From assembly GCA_032207245.1 (NCBI GenBank), contig CM063501.1, forward strand, positions 78,913,786 through 78,977,785: DNA of 64,000 nt, in the 5' to 3' direction. Below the pieces are notes generated by a model. That model was not told the origin of the DNA and did not search any database. It saw nothing but the letters and a program-made list of their open reading frames with translations. This document shows positions 24,122-33,265 of this stretch, piece by piece. Each line of letters opens with the position of its first letter. Within the stretch, counting starts at the first letter, position 1. The stretch comes from Pardosa pseudoannulata. Lineage: Eukaryota; Arthropoda; Arachnida; Araneae; Lycosidae. The translations under genes were made by a program, and so were the position numbers.

Positions 24122-24615
24122 AATAAAGCAATTTGTCGCAACGTCACGAACTACTATAATGCTCTTTCCATTCATTTTCATGTTTACAACAGCCAATAGA
24201 CAAAAAATAAACTGCTCTTACGTTTGTAACTAAAGCCAGAATTGTCATAATTTGAGAATTTGCTCTATGCGTGATATCGCCTTATTGCGAGATAACTGTG
24301 AGATGAATTTAAGATAACAGCTTCAACCAACATGTTAAATTCTATATAAAAGTGTTGAATATAATCAAAGATTATCTAACGGACTGTCGTAAAACCAAAC
24401 CTCAGTCTTGATCTCATCAGATTCAGTTATGTTTAATCTACTCTTTAAATGTATATAAGGCGATTTCACTCAGTAGGGCAAATTCCCAAATTATGATGAT
24501 TCTGGCTTTAGATTCAAACTGAAGGGCAGTTGTTTGTCTATTGGCTATTGTAAACATGAAAATGAATATGAAGGACATTATTGTATTTCGTGACGTTGCG
24601 AAAAATTGCTTTATT
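24122..24615. mobile_element. Foldback element with ~140-bp inverted arms
   Basis: The left arm 24122-24263 and the right arm 24478-24615 are inverted relatives over nearly their whole length. Shared runs include CGCAACGTCACGAA, CATTTTCATGTTTACAA, AGCCAATAGACAAA and TAAAGCCAGAAT. The arms enclose about 210 bp of unrelated AT-rich sequence. No coding capacity was seen and the target duplication is unclear. Confidence 0.85.
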
Positions 24616-24619
24616 GCGA

Positions 24620-25300
24620 CTGTGTTTTTAAACTCACATTTGCTTTTACATATGCTATATCATTAATCCTTACCATTTATACATAAACACGAACTGAAGA
24701 TCACATTAGTTGAACCATGGATGAACTAAAAATAAATATAAAAAATAATATCTAAAATCATTAAAACCCCTCTCACAAGTTATATTCACTGAGACACAAT
24801 TTCTTAGATTAGAAAATTTTCATAAAAATAATGCAAGTCTAAAATTTGTTAATTATTGTTTGGCAATAAACTTAGACATAAATATTTTTGTATTATTTAA
24901 AAATCCATGTTGTACTCTTGTTTTCAGTTTGAAATGTTCCTCTATTTTCATATATTTTGATTTGAACTCCATTGGAAGAGTCTTGCCTATATATTCTTTT
25001 TATATCTAGAGAAATGCCAACAACTTATAAAACTTTTTATTAAATATATTTCTAAAAGAATGCTATTTATCGTTTCCCACATTTAGTTTGCTTTTAGTAT
25101 TGAAATATTTTGTAATGCAGTCATGATTACAATTTGCACTGCAGTATTAGAAAGTGGTAATTGCCTTCTTTAAATAGTATTAGAAGTTTTTTTAAAGAAT
25201 AGATTTTTTTACGACTAATTATCATTATACATATTACTGTAGGTTAAAGATTTACCATTATTATAGTCATTCTTAAACCTCTTACAATGTAAATTGGTGA
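24620..25300. other. AT-rich sequence, no feature seen
   Basis: No exon, RNA gene or repeat boundary was recognised. Confidence 0.45.
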
Positions 25301-26110
25301 TACTGAAGAATAGGGTGCCATTTGGCAAATTTGGCGAATTTATTGGCGATGTTTACTAAAACATAAAGGATCTATTCCAACCGAACATTGTATCCCTTGC
25401 CTTTTGGGCGACATTAATTGGTTCAGGGAGTGCCATTCTAATAGTCTCCATTTCTTTTACTTAATTAAGCAAAACGGTACTACTGAAGAATAGGGTTTCC
25501 CTAGGCAAATTTGGTGTAATTATTCATGTTGTTCAATAAAACACAAAGGTATTTTATCCGAATATTATATCCCTTGCTATTTTGGTGACTTTAATGGATG
25601 TAGATTACGCCATTGTAATATAATTAGATATATTTTCTTAATTAACTAAAACCACTGATAAAGCGGTTATTTATATTTATGGGCAAGTAATCCCTCAACA
25701 GATTAAAAAGCCAACAGCTCCAAATTACTAAAACTTAGCCATAGTTAATTTTTAATGGCTCATTATATCTAATATTTTTAAGCATTACGCGTATTTAATA
25801 TATAAGAAGTGGATTCCACAAGGAGAGCTGGATACATATATAAGTTAAAATGTAGATAGTTTGGACACGGTGAGATTAGGGAAATGTTAGGCTACTATTA
25901 TCAGAGCTTTATCGTTTAGTTGACGGGGGCACCCTGTTTTTCAGTCAAGCCAGTAAAACCATTTAGATATCAGGCATTCATATTTATGGTGCATTAATCC
26001 CTGAATAATTTACAAAGCCAAAACCTTTACATTATTAATAATTAGCCATAGTTAACAACTAAGGGTTTATTATATCTAATATTTTTAAACAATATGTGAA
26101 TTTAATGGTA
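25301..26110. mobile_element. MITE copy A1, interrupted by copy A2
   Basis: The left end TACTGAAGAATAGGGTGCC starts at 25301. Its interior appears to resume at about 25950 (CATTCATATTTATGG, then TTAGCCATAGTTAAC) after the copy at 25481-25946, so A2 looks inserted into A1. The right end was not identified. Confidence 0.6.
25481..25946. mobile_element. MITE copy A2 (~466 bp)
   Basis: It starts TACTGAAGAATAGGG and ends CACCCTGTTTTTCAGTCA, the inverted counterpart. The inside shares TATTTATGGGCAA and AAAGCCAACAGCT with the copy at 26112. It has no coding capacity. Confidence 0.75.
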
Positions 26111-26111
26111 A

Positions 26112-26566
26112 TACTGAAGAATAGGATGCTCCATAAGTAAATTTGGCGAAATTATTGGCGATGTTTACTAAAACACAAAAGTATTACATCCGATAATTGT
26201 AATCCCTTACTTTAGGGCGACTTTAATTGATGTAAAATGTGGTATTGTAATAGAATTATATACTTTTACTTAATTAACTAAAACACTTAGAAACCGGGCA
26301 TTTATATTTATGGGCAATTGATTCCTCAACAGTTTACAAAGCCAACAGCTACAAATTATTAAAAGTTAGCCATAGTGAACCATTAATGGTTTATTATATC
26401 AACTTGTTTTAGCATTAAGCCGATTTAATTCATAAGAAATGGGTTTCAAAAGGAAAACTGGATACAAATATAATTTAAAATATGTATACAGATTCTTTGG
26501 ACACGTTAAGCTACCGGGAACAGAGATTTATCGCCAAGTTTGCAGGGGCATCCTGTTCTTCAGTCA
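26112..26566. mobile_element. MITE copy B (~455 bp)
   Basis: It starts TACTGAAGAATAGGATGC and ends GCATCCTGTTCTTCAGTCA, an inverted match, with AAATTTGGCGA / TCGCCAAGTTT further inside both ends. A further left-end fragment (TTTAGGTTGCC..TTTTGGCGATA) lies at about 26630-26680. Confidence 0.8.
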
Positions 26567-26937
26567 AACCTGTAAATTAAATAGTAGAAGCCTATAAATA
26601 ACTTGTCAGAAACGAGGGTGAAAATTCAGTTTAGGTTGCCCCTTGTAGTTTTGGCGATATATTTTGGCGTCAATGGTGCCAACAATTTGTTTTATAATAG
26701 CGATGATAAACATCCATAATAGCAATAAAAATACGATAAAAATCATAAGCTATAAGTATTACAATAATAAAAAACACAGTATAGATAAAATTTATACATA
26801 GATTGTACCAAATTTTTTAATTTGCAAACGTATGGAGACTCGCTCGTGTTTCGAAATACAGGTTAAAACGAAAGTTTGTAATATTTTAAGCAAATAACCA
26901 CAATTAAATTAGATTATTTTCAAATTAGTAGAGCTGT

Positions 26938-27304
26938 GAAAAGACTTAATCTAATTTTTTAATAACTAACTATCGCTTTCGAAAGAGAAATTTTACTTAT
27001 TTCTGGTAAGTTGGGATGAAAATTGTAATTATATTTGTTTACATCTAATACTTTCTAGCATTTGAAAGCAGAAACAGAAGAGATGTCAAAATACAATATG
27101 TTATTTATATTAGATTTCATACACTGCTACAGAGAAAAAATTAGTATGAAAAATGGCTCATAGAATCAGGGATTTTGCAAGAAGAAATGCTTGAAGTTCC
27201 TAATTTTTCTGTCAATACTTTTATTTATTCTGTCTATTTCAATTTTGTCTGCCGCAGATATGGGAACTCATTGGATTAAATACTTCGTTAGCTTTCTGAG
27301 TTTT
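26938..27304 (+). repeat. Upstream copy of a 367-bp tandem duplication
   Basis: GAAAAGACTTAATCTAATTT at 26938 recurs at 27305, and similarity continues through the whole unit. The duplication takes in sequence upstream of exon 1 of the candidate gene and most, but not all, of that exon. Confidence 0.9.
27146..27304 (+). pseudogene. Pseudo-exon: duplicated exon 1 with a stop and no donor
   Basis: This matches 27514-27672. Translation from the ATG at 27146 hits TAG after five codons (27161-27163). Beyond the stop the frame still reads a related hydrophobic peptide including FILSISILSAADMGTHWIKY. The duplication breakpoint lies before the exon end, so the sequence for the last part of the second membrane segment and the GTAAGT donor are missing. 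It is therefore unlikely to be spliced into an mRNA. Confidence 0.75.
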
Positions 27305-27513
27305 GAAAAGACTTAATCTAATTTTTAAATGTCTATCTATCGTTTTCGAAAGAGAAATATTACTTATTTCTGGTAATTTGGGACGAAAATTGTATTTATG
27401 TTTGTTTACATCTAAGGCTTCCACTATGTATGAAAGCAGATACAATAGAGATGTCAAACTGCATTATGTTATTTATATTAGATTTAATACACTATTGCAG
27501 AGAAAAAATTAGT

Positions 27514-27701
27514 ATGGAAAATGGCACAGAGCATCAGGGCTGCTGCAAGAAGAAATACTGGAAGTTCCTAATACTTCTGTTAATACTTTTACTTATCCTG
27601 CTTATTCCAATTTTGTCTGCCACAGATATGGGAGTTAACTGGATTAAATACTTCATTAGCTTTCTTTTCTTAGCGCTTGGAGTGCTAGCGATAATTGTAA
27701 G
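27514..27701 (+). CDS. Candidate small membrane protein gene, exon 1
   Basis: The ATG at 27514 follows AATTAGT and opens a frame that runs to a strong donor, AAG|GTAAGT at 27701/27702. The 62 codons encode a short polar head with CCKKK at residues 10-14, a Leu/Ile-rich membrane segment (about 18-36), a short loop with ATDMG, and a second segment beginning WIKYFISFLFLALG (about 43-62). The exon ends after two bases of a codon. A possible acceptor (ATTGCAG, ending at 27500) just upstream could mean a further 5' exon. An in-frame ATG also exists at 27430, but the head from 27514 matches the point where the duplicate copy also starts with ATG. The protein family is not recognised. The frame, donor and phase are seen; expression is inferred. 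Confidence 0.6.
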
Positions 27702-28029
27702 GTAAGTTTTATTTCTCATTTGTTAAATTATTTACAAATTCCTGATTTAAGATGTTTTGTCAATATTGTGTAATGCGAATGTATTAGCAGTTATATATAT
27801 TTCTTTGTGGATTACGATGTAAAAAAGTATTGGCGTCATAAAAAGCTTTAACTTGCAGTTTCTGTTTATCACTAACAATTTATACCTTCTGTTTTAATTC
27901 TGATAACAATTTTCATATGTCAGTGTGTTTTGGAATGAGCATGTTTGTGAATGTAAAAAGTACGTAAACGTTGGGCATGTTTTTATGTCTGTCCAAATGA
28001 CAACTGATTAGAAAATATTGATTAGTAGT

Positions 28030-28250
28030 GTGGAAAGAAATTTATGACAACTGTTTATCCACAACAAATCTTTAATTCTTTAAATAAATAAAATGGATGA
28101 CTCGAATCACAGAACTTATTTTTTATTACTTATCTGGTTATTGCTATGCAACAAAACTATGTTTCCACACCAGTAGAAGAAAGTATCCACGCACGGAGAT
28201 TAAAAATAATAAGGTGAGAAAACATAGAGAAAGCTACACACTCCCTTCCT
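28030..28250 (-). mobile_element. Probable partial LTR of a Gypsy relic
   Basis: On the minus strand, directly after the pol-like stop, a purine-rich AGGAAGGGAG precedes TGTGTAGCTTTC, the layout of a polypurine tract and LTR start. A possible LTR end (TTTCCACA) lies about 210 bp on, near 28034. No second LTR or target duplication was seen. Confidence 0.4.
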
Positions 28251-28261
28251 AGTGCAAATGA

Positions 28262-28690
28262 TTAGGATATATAATCCTTTAAATGGGATGGGAACCTGAC
28301 GATCCTTCCACTGTGAGTAGAGTTTGTTATGCTTGACAGGTGACGAAATTTTCCCCAGAGATTCATACTGTTTGCGCTGATCTTGATAATCACATGAATA
28401 TGGGTCTTAAGAGGCTACTCATCATAGTCATTTATGGTAAAACATGGTTTCAGTCTATCAGTTGAAATTCTTTTGATAGTCCCATTAATTTAAATGTCCA
28501 AATACTTTGGGGATCGATGTTTGACAACATAAGTACCAAGATAAACTTGTTGGAAAGATGAAGAGGCCAAGTTATTGTAGTTTAAAACATGAGAGCAATT
28601 CAAAAGTTTTTTTGAAACAAATGTAAGTTGTATTCCCATGGGTAGTAGTCACAGAAGGTTTTATGATACGGATAGTACTTTGTAGCCTTT
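28262..28690 (-). pseudogene. Gypsy retrotransposon pol carboxy end (post-integrase), relic
   Basis: Minus-strand pieces in order resemble the end of Ty3/Gypsy Pol: LLNCSHVLNYNNLA, then LGTYVVKHRSPKYLDI, then RISTDRLKPCF (compare the conserved VSIDRLKPA motif). After a frame change comes STHSGRIVRFPSHLKDYIS and a stop, like the SGR.V.FP end of this family. There is a stop inside the KYLDI*INGT stretch and at least one frameshift. It lies antisense within the intron of the candidate gene. The reverse transcriptase and integrase core are not present in the window. Confidence 0.75.
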
Positions 28691-29585
28691 GTACGAACTG
28701 TAAGTGTGTGACTTTAGGGATCACGACGACAAACTAACAAATATTTAGGAATGCAAAAAGTAACTTTTATGGAATCTATTACTCAAAATTATATATTTTT
28801 ATTAATCTTTGATACTATTCCATCAACATAAAAAACAAAACATATACAGAATCTCTTCTCCATTAATCAAATAAGGGAGAGATTGTCTATTGAGAACAAT
28901 TTTAGAAAAATAAAGGGATTACGCGATTACTGATTTTATTGCAATATTATTTATGTAATATTTGACACATTTTACAAAACTCTAGATTTCTAACCTGAAT
29001 TCTCTTGCACAATCTAGCATAATAAGATTTTCAAATCTAGTTTGAAAAAATGTTTAATCTTCAGTGTCCTTTATATGTCTAGGTAAAAATATATTGTACT
29101 AAGTATTTACATGGTATTGAGTCTGAGTGAGTCTTTTTCTAGTCATGACTGCTGTATTTGAAATTTATTGTCAAGTAATTCCTGAAAATTTGAAAATATA
29201 GACAGATTTTAGTGTGGTCGGTGATGAGGAATTTTTATAGGTTGTGTGTGTGTGTGTGTTTTAATCCGCAGTTGCAGATTACTCTTAGCTATGTATTTTC
29301 AATAATGGAAAAGGAAAATAAATTTTTGTTAAGATAAGATATATACAAGTTTTTCAAATTTTTAAATGAAAACACATGTGTTACAACAATGTATGATATA
29401 ACTTACTTCAAAGCTAAATTGATTTTCTTTGACTGTGGAAGAATTATGTGCACAGGAGTCAATTTATAAAATGTGGAGTGGAATATTTTCTTAATATAAT
29501 TCTTTCTTCTGTATGCCAATTACGTTTTGAGGTTCCATAAACTTTCAGTTTTGATTTACGTTTACCTCACTGAGATGCATTACAG

Positions 29586-29775
29586 TTGTGGAAGAAGAGT
29601 GCCGTCGCAGGTGACAGATCTCAGCCGTGAAGAATCGATTTACCTCGTTCATGTGGATGGAACTATAGCAGATACACCGTTGAGTTCTCTTTCTCACCAA
29701 ATCCTTGGAGTGCAGTCTGAAGACTCAACAATTTTACATCGCTCAAACTCAGAACCTATACTGAGGTACAACTAA
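29586..29775 (+). CDS. Candidate small membrane protein gene, exon 2 and stop
   Basis: The exon begins with the single base that completes the codon left open by exon 1 (AG + T = Ser63), so the frame is kept exactly. The 62 further residues are hydrophilic: CGRRVPSQVTDLSREES, then a segment with YLVHVDGTIADTP, then a Ser-rich tail holding RSNSEP (115-120). The protein ends RYN, then TAA. Total predicted length is 125 residues. The tail would face the same side as the amino end if both hydrophobic segments cross the membrane. The RSxSxP pattern fits the 14-3-3 mode I consensus if Ser118 is phosphorylated, which is an inference. The composition here is less AT-driven than in surrounding frames, supporting a real exon. 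Confidence 0.6.
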
Positions 29776-29891
29776 AGTTCTTAGGAAGGTCAGTACAATT
29801 TTTATGGGTGCAACTGATATTCAATATAGCCTCATGATTAGAATCAGGGCTCAATTTTGAGTAGTCATCGAATTAATAATACATGTCAAAA

Positions 29892-29897
29892 AATAAA
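29892..29897 (+). promoter_or_regulatory. AATAAA polyadenylation signal candidate
   Basis: AATAAA about 117 bp after the stop of exon 2, overlapping a second AATAAA at 29897-29902. The distance suits a short 3' untranslated region. Confidence 0.45.
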
Positions 29898-30084
29898 ATA
29901 AAATCTATACTGTTTTTTCATTTCCTACTATTAGTTTACACACTCTCTCTCTCTCTATATATATATATTTATACTAGCAAGTACCCAGCTATGCCCGGGT
30001 TTAAAATAAAGTTTTCTGTAAAAGGGAACAAAATTGTTTATTTGAATGCAGTAAAAAGGGTACATTTATCTTAAAGCAATGTTT

Positions 30085-30510
30085 TATACAACATTTTTGG
30101 CAGTTCCATTTGAAGTGTATGCAGAAAGATTTTCCTATTTGCCCACTCTAGAGCAAGTGACATACAACTGCCAGTGAGAAAATCATGGTGTCTGCAAGTC
30201 TGTGCCAGCAACCCCAAGAGTCTGGCCCTGTGACTTGTTGATTGTCATGGCAAAGCACAGTTTCAAAGAGAACTGTATTCTCTTAAATTGTATGGTGTTG
30301 TCTGAGGCAATGATAGGTATTCTTGGAATGAAGACATAATCAAACTTACCAGACTGTGATTACTGTGGTTTGAATGACATGTTGCATCAGCTTTTTCGCA
30401 ATTAAAATTTTGCCATTGCACAACCTCGGTTCATCATTATTTCGGATCAGCATTATTGGAGCACCAACTTTCAGAATCAAGTTGTGGGCTTGCAAATCAG
30501 GATTGTGTTC
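30085..30510 (-). pseudogene. Pif1-like helicase carboxy end of a Helitron, relic
   Basis: The minus strand reads HNLILKVGAPIMLIRN..EPRLCNG, a conserved motif of Pif1-family helicases encoded by Helitrons. After frame changes, related pieces follow: LFETVLCHDNQQVTG and a C-terminal TMIFSLAVVCHLL stretch, corresponding to the CFAMTINK..GQ and FSHGQLYVA motifs. Several stops and frameshifts make it non-functional. The Rep domain is absent. Confidence 0.75.
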
Positions 30511-30595
30511 GTGTAACAAATTTCACGTTATTTGGTTGCGTGGACCTTGAGTTATAAGGGAGCAGACAAACAGACAACAGTGTCTTATATTTTTT

Positions 30596-30640
30596 AATAT
30601 ATATATATATATATATTAGATAGATAGATAGATAGATATA
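30596..30640. repeat. (AT)n(GATA)n microsatellite
   Basis: An AT run of about 22 bp is followed by five GATA/TAGA units, inside the Helitron relic. Confidence 0.9.
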
Positions 30641-30950
30641 TCCTCATCATCTCATCATCACCACACAAATATAAAAAATCACCCTCAATGACCAACTTTT
30701 CATGTTTTCATTTTTTTTTTTTTTTTTGGTTCATCATCACACGGCTCAGAACAGGCACATGGAGGTGTAATTTTGGGTGAAGGAGGCCAGAGTGAGGTTG
30801 GGAAGGAAGGAAACCTGTTTAAGAACCTTCTCGATGTAATTTTGTGTACATGTACGTACATGTACTAAATTTCACGTTATTTGGTTATCTGGATTTTGAG
30901 TTATAAGGGAACAGACAAACAGACAACAAATGCGTCTTATATATAGAGAG

Positions 30951-31161
30951 ATATCTTCTTCAAATTTTCAGTCGTTGATAAAATTCTTTTTATTCTTTCT
31001 CTCGAGTTCAAATACATTTTTTTAAACTTTTAGTTGATGACATTTGATGGTTATATAGTTCTTTTCAAATATTGATTCATTAATTAAATTTATTAAATTA
31101 ATTTCATTTTATTAGCTGTTTATTTCGTTAATGCATCGCCATTCAGTTTACATAAACCTAA
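30951..31161. other. Short AT-rich spacer
   Basis: No feature was seen between the Helitron and the SINE. Confidence 0.4.
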
Positions 31162-31173
31162 GAATTGGGATTT

Positions 31174-31351
31174 TGTTTTTCGGTTTTGGAGTGCTACGGT
31201 CTACTTTTTGCAACACGAGGGCTAATGAGACCGGGACCTACTGTTTAAAGCCGATTCCGAACGGCTACGAACATCCATGCCATAGCGGGATTCGAACCCA
31301 CGAACTCCGCTTCCGAAGGCCAGCACCCTAACCATTCGGCCATCGTTCGGC
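31174..31351 (-). mobile_element. tRNA-derived SINE, family A, with 12-bp target duplication
   Basis: The minus strand has a tRNA-like head: A box around TGGCCGAATGGTTAGGGTGC and B box GGGTTCGAATCCC. An unrelated body follows, then a T/A-rich tail. GAATTGGGATTT flanks it on both sides (31162-31173 and 31352-31363), a clear target site duplication from LINE-type retroposition. Both pol III boxes look intact, so this may be a young copy. Confidence 0.95.
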
Positions 31352-31363
31352 GAATTGGGATTT

Positions 31364-31985
31364 GAAATGATTACATAATATTGCACTTTATTTTTATTGC
31401 ATGCACAAGTAACTAAAACAAATGTTTTCTTTGTTGACCTTATTAACTTTAACATATTTTATATATTACTTATTGTATAATAACTGTAAAGGTTATCCGA
31501 AAAAGAAGAGAAAAGTGATGGTTTAAGTATAGTCTCCTTTTTTCTTTAAACTAAGGAAAGAACTTGAGAAACGTCACTACTGAAAATAAGAGTATGTTTT
31601 GAACTCAGTCACTAGAAGAGAAAATTTATGTTGTTCTTACTTGACTATTTTCAAGCAGAAATAATATTAAATAATGCAGTAGGATTTTTATGTGCTATAA
31701 AGTTCAACTCTAAACAATTTTTCCTTTTTCCAGTAGATGATCTGTGCAGTTAAAGTGGACAGATGGACTGTATTCTAATATTCTACATTCTCTCAAATGT
31801 AAAAAAGAAATGAGTATAACTCCATATCCCCATACGAATATAATACCCAATCAGAATATCCCCATATTGCAGAATTTCTTCTGAATGATTTAATCATCCA
31901 CTCAATTCATTTTAGATTTCAAAATCAGGGAATATTATTATGGGAATGGAAGAAAAAAAATAAAAATATAGTTTATGCGTTATAA
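31364..31985. other. Intergenic sequence, no feature seen
   Basis: No gene or repeat boundary was recognised. Confidence 0.45.
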
Positions 31986-32240
31986 TTTTTTTACAACTAA
32001 TAGAGTCAAACTCTTTACATCGGACAGAATTAATACCTCTAGGGGTGACAGGCCAAGTCTATGGGTTTTCTGTTTGGTCTCTGCTTCAAATTTACTATTA
32101 TCTACTTGAGTCGTTCTTTCACCTTGATGAGCACCGTTTTGGGGCTCATCAAAACGAAAGGCGCATCTCTTGGACTTAATACGAGACACTGCATACTCAA
32201 TCGTGCTTGGTTTATCCAAGTGGCACGACTAACAACATCA
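31986..32240 (-). other. GC-richer block with two hairpins, open on both strands, class unknown
   Basis: The block stands out in composition. It has an imperfect 29-bp palindrome (32124-32152, TTGATGAGC / GCTCATCAA arms) and a second hairpin (32201-32228, TCGTG-CTTGG with CCAAG-CACGA). The minus strand is open for 79 codons and includes SKRCAFRFDEPQNGAHQGER. No tRNA boxes, terminal repeats or known domain were recognised. Candidates are a SINE of an unfamiliar family, a structured RNA or part of an exon. Confidence 0.35.
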
Positions 32241-32397
32241 AAAACTATATCGGACACAAAAAAATATATTTATCTTACCTTAGTAAAGTATAGGATTTCT
32301 TTAAAATTATAAGAGTTATAGTTACCGCCTTATGCATATCTAACACAAGTATATGAAATGAGACAAAAATGTGAATAATTTTTGATACGACACTTAA

Positions 32398-33260
32398 GGT
32401 AACCAACCACCTTCTTAGCCAAAATTTTTAAATAAGTTTTTTTACGGAAATATTGTTTTAGTTATTGCAATAATAGGTTACAAAACGTAGCAAAATATGA
32501 ATATAAAAAATACAGATACATTGTCTTAAAAATTGGCAAAAATAGAGAAAAAAATAATTATGTTTTGACTTTACGTTAACACTCCTAACTAAAGAAATAC
32601 ATAAAACTTATCACTTTTACTTAGATAAATGTAGACATATATCCATTACGTATACATTGAACCTCCAGAATGGAAATATTCTAAAGTATAAATGAATTAT
32701 AGCCAATCAAATAATTTAGAGAGAAAATTCAAGAAAAAAAATTCTAACATAAATGCCCATAACTCATCTCAAAATGAATATATTTATAATCTTGAGGTTC
32801 AATGCATACATAACATCATAAAAAACATACAGTTAACTTCTAGATAAATTCTAAAAATTATTTTAGCAGTTATGACTGTTGATATGTGGTGGTGCAGCAA
32901 AAATCCCAGTTTTTCAGAAATTCAATTTAAAGTTTTTATTGGATAAATTCATTAAGCTCTTTATAATTTGATAAACTTTCAGATATATGCTGGCGTAATT
33001 TATTTATTTATTTAGAAACTATAATATGCTATTAACGACGTTTTTCATGCTAACACTCAAAGCCAAGCCCTTTAACCGATCACTTCCGGTATCTTTTCAA
33101 CACTTCCGGTAATGATTAAACAGCTGTATCATGACTTTTAATGACAAGAAAAAGGTGAAAACTGTTTCCGAAAGCTAAAGGACTGATGTTTAGAGTAAAC
33201 AGATAAAAGTCTTTTTCGATATTTTTCACAAAAATCGCTTTTTAAACGTGGTCTGTTACC
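32398..33260. mobile_element. TTAA-flanked element with GGTAAC termini (~863 bp)
   Basis: The ends GGTAACCAACCACCTT and (reverse complement) GGTAACAGACCACGTT match at 13 of 16 positions. TTAA lies just outside both (32394-32397 and 33261-33264). The inside is AT-rich and non-coding. TTAA target choice suggests mobilisation by a piggyBac-type transposase, although the termini differ from the CCC..GGG ends seen elsewhere in the window. Confidence 0.65.
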
Positions 33261-33265
33261 TTAAG

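Larger units (their letters stand above)
27702..29585 (+). other. Intron of the candidate gene (GT-AG, 1,884 bp)
   Basis: It begins GTAAGTTTTA and ends CATTACAG. The pyrimidine content before the acceptor is modest. It contains an antisense Gypsy pol/LTR relic (about 28030-28690). The rest is AT-rich with no other feature except a short GT run near 29245-29260. Confidence 0.55.
29974..30950 (-). mobile_element. Helitron relic
   Basis: On the minus strand the 3' end shows a hairpin (ACCCGGGCATAGCTGGGT), a short spacer, then CTAG followed by T. This is the CTRR terminus of a Helitron inserted between A and T. The other end reads TCTATATATAAGACG with GTTTGTCTG nearby, as in Helitron 5' ends. 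A second copy of the 5' segment lies inside, at about 30525-30595, before an (AT)n(GATA)n run. A helicase remnant lies near the 3' end. A retroposed-looking piece with an A tail (T run at about 30714-30727) interrupts the element. Confidence 0.75.

Noticed and set aside
31255..31351. Functional tRNA gene
   Set aside because: A and B boxes are present, but the sequence continues into a SINE body shared with other copies, is flanked by a target duplication, and does not show a complete cloverleaf.
31222..31455. 77-codon minus-strand frame
   Set aside because: It reads through the tRNA-derived SINE.
32110..32165. Hammerhead ribozyme
   Set aside because: GATGA and GAAA occur near a hairpin, but the CUGAUGA core and the three-stem arrangement are not satisfied on either strand.
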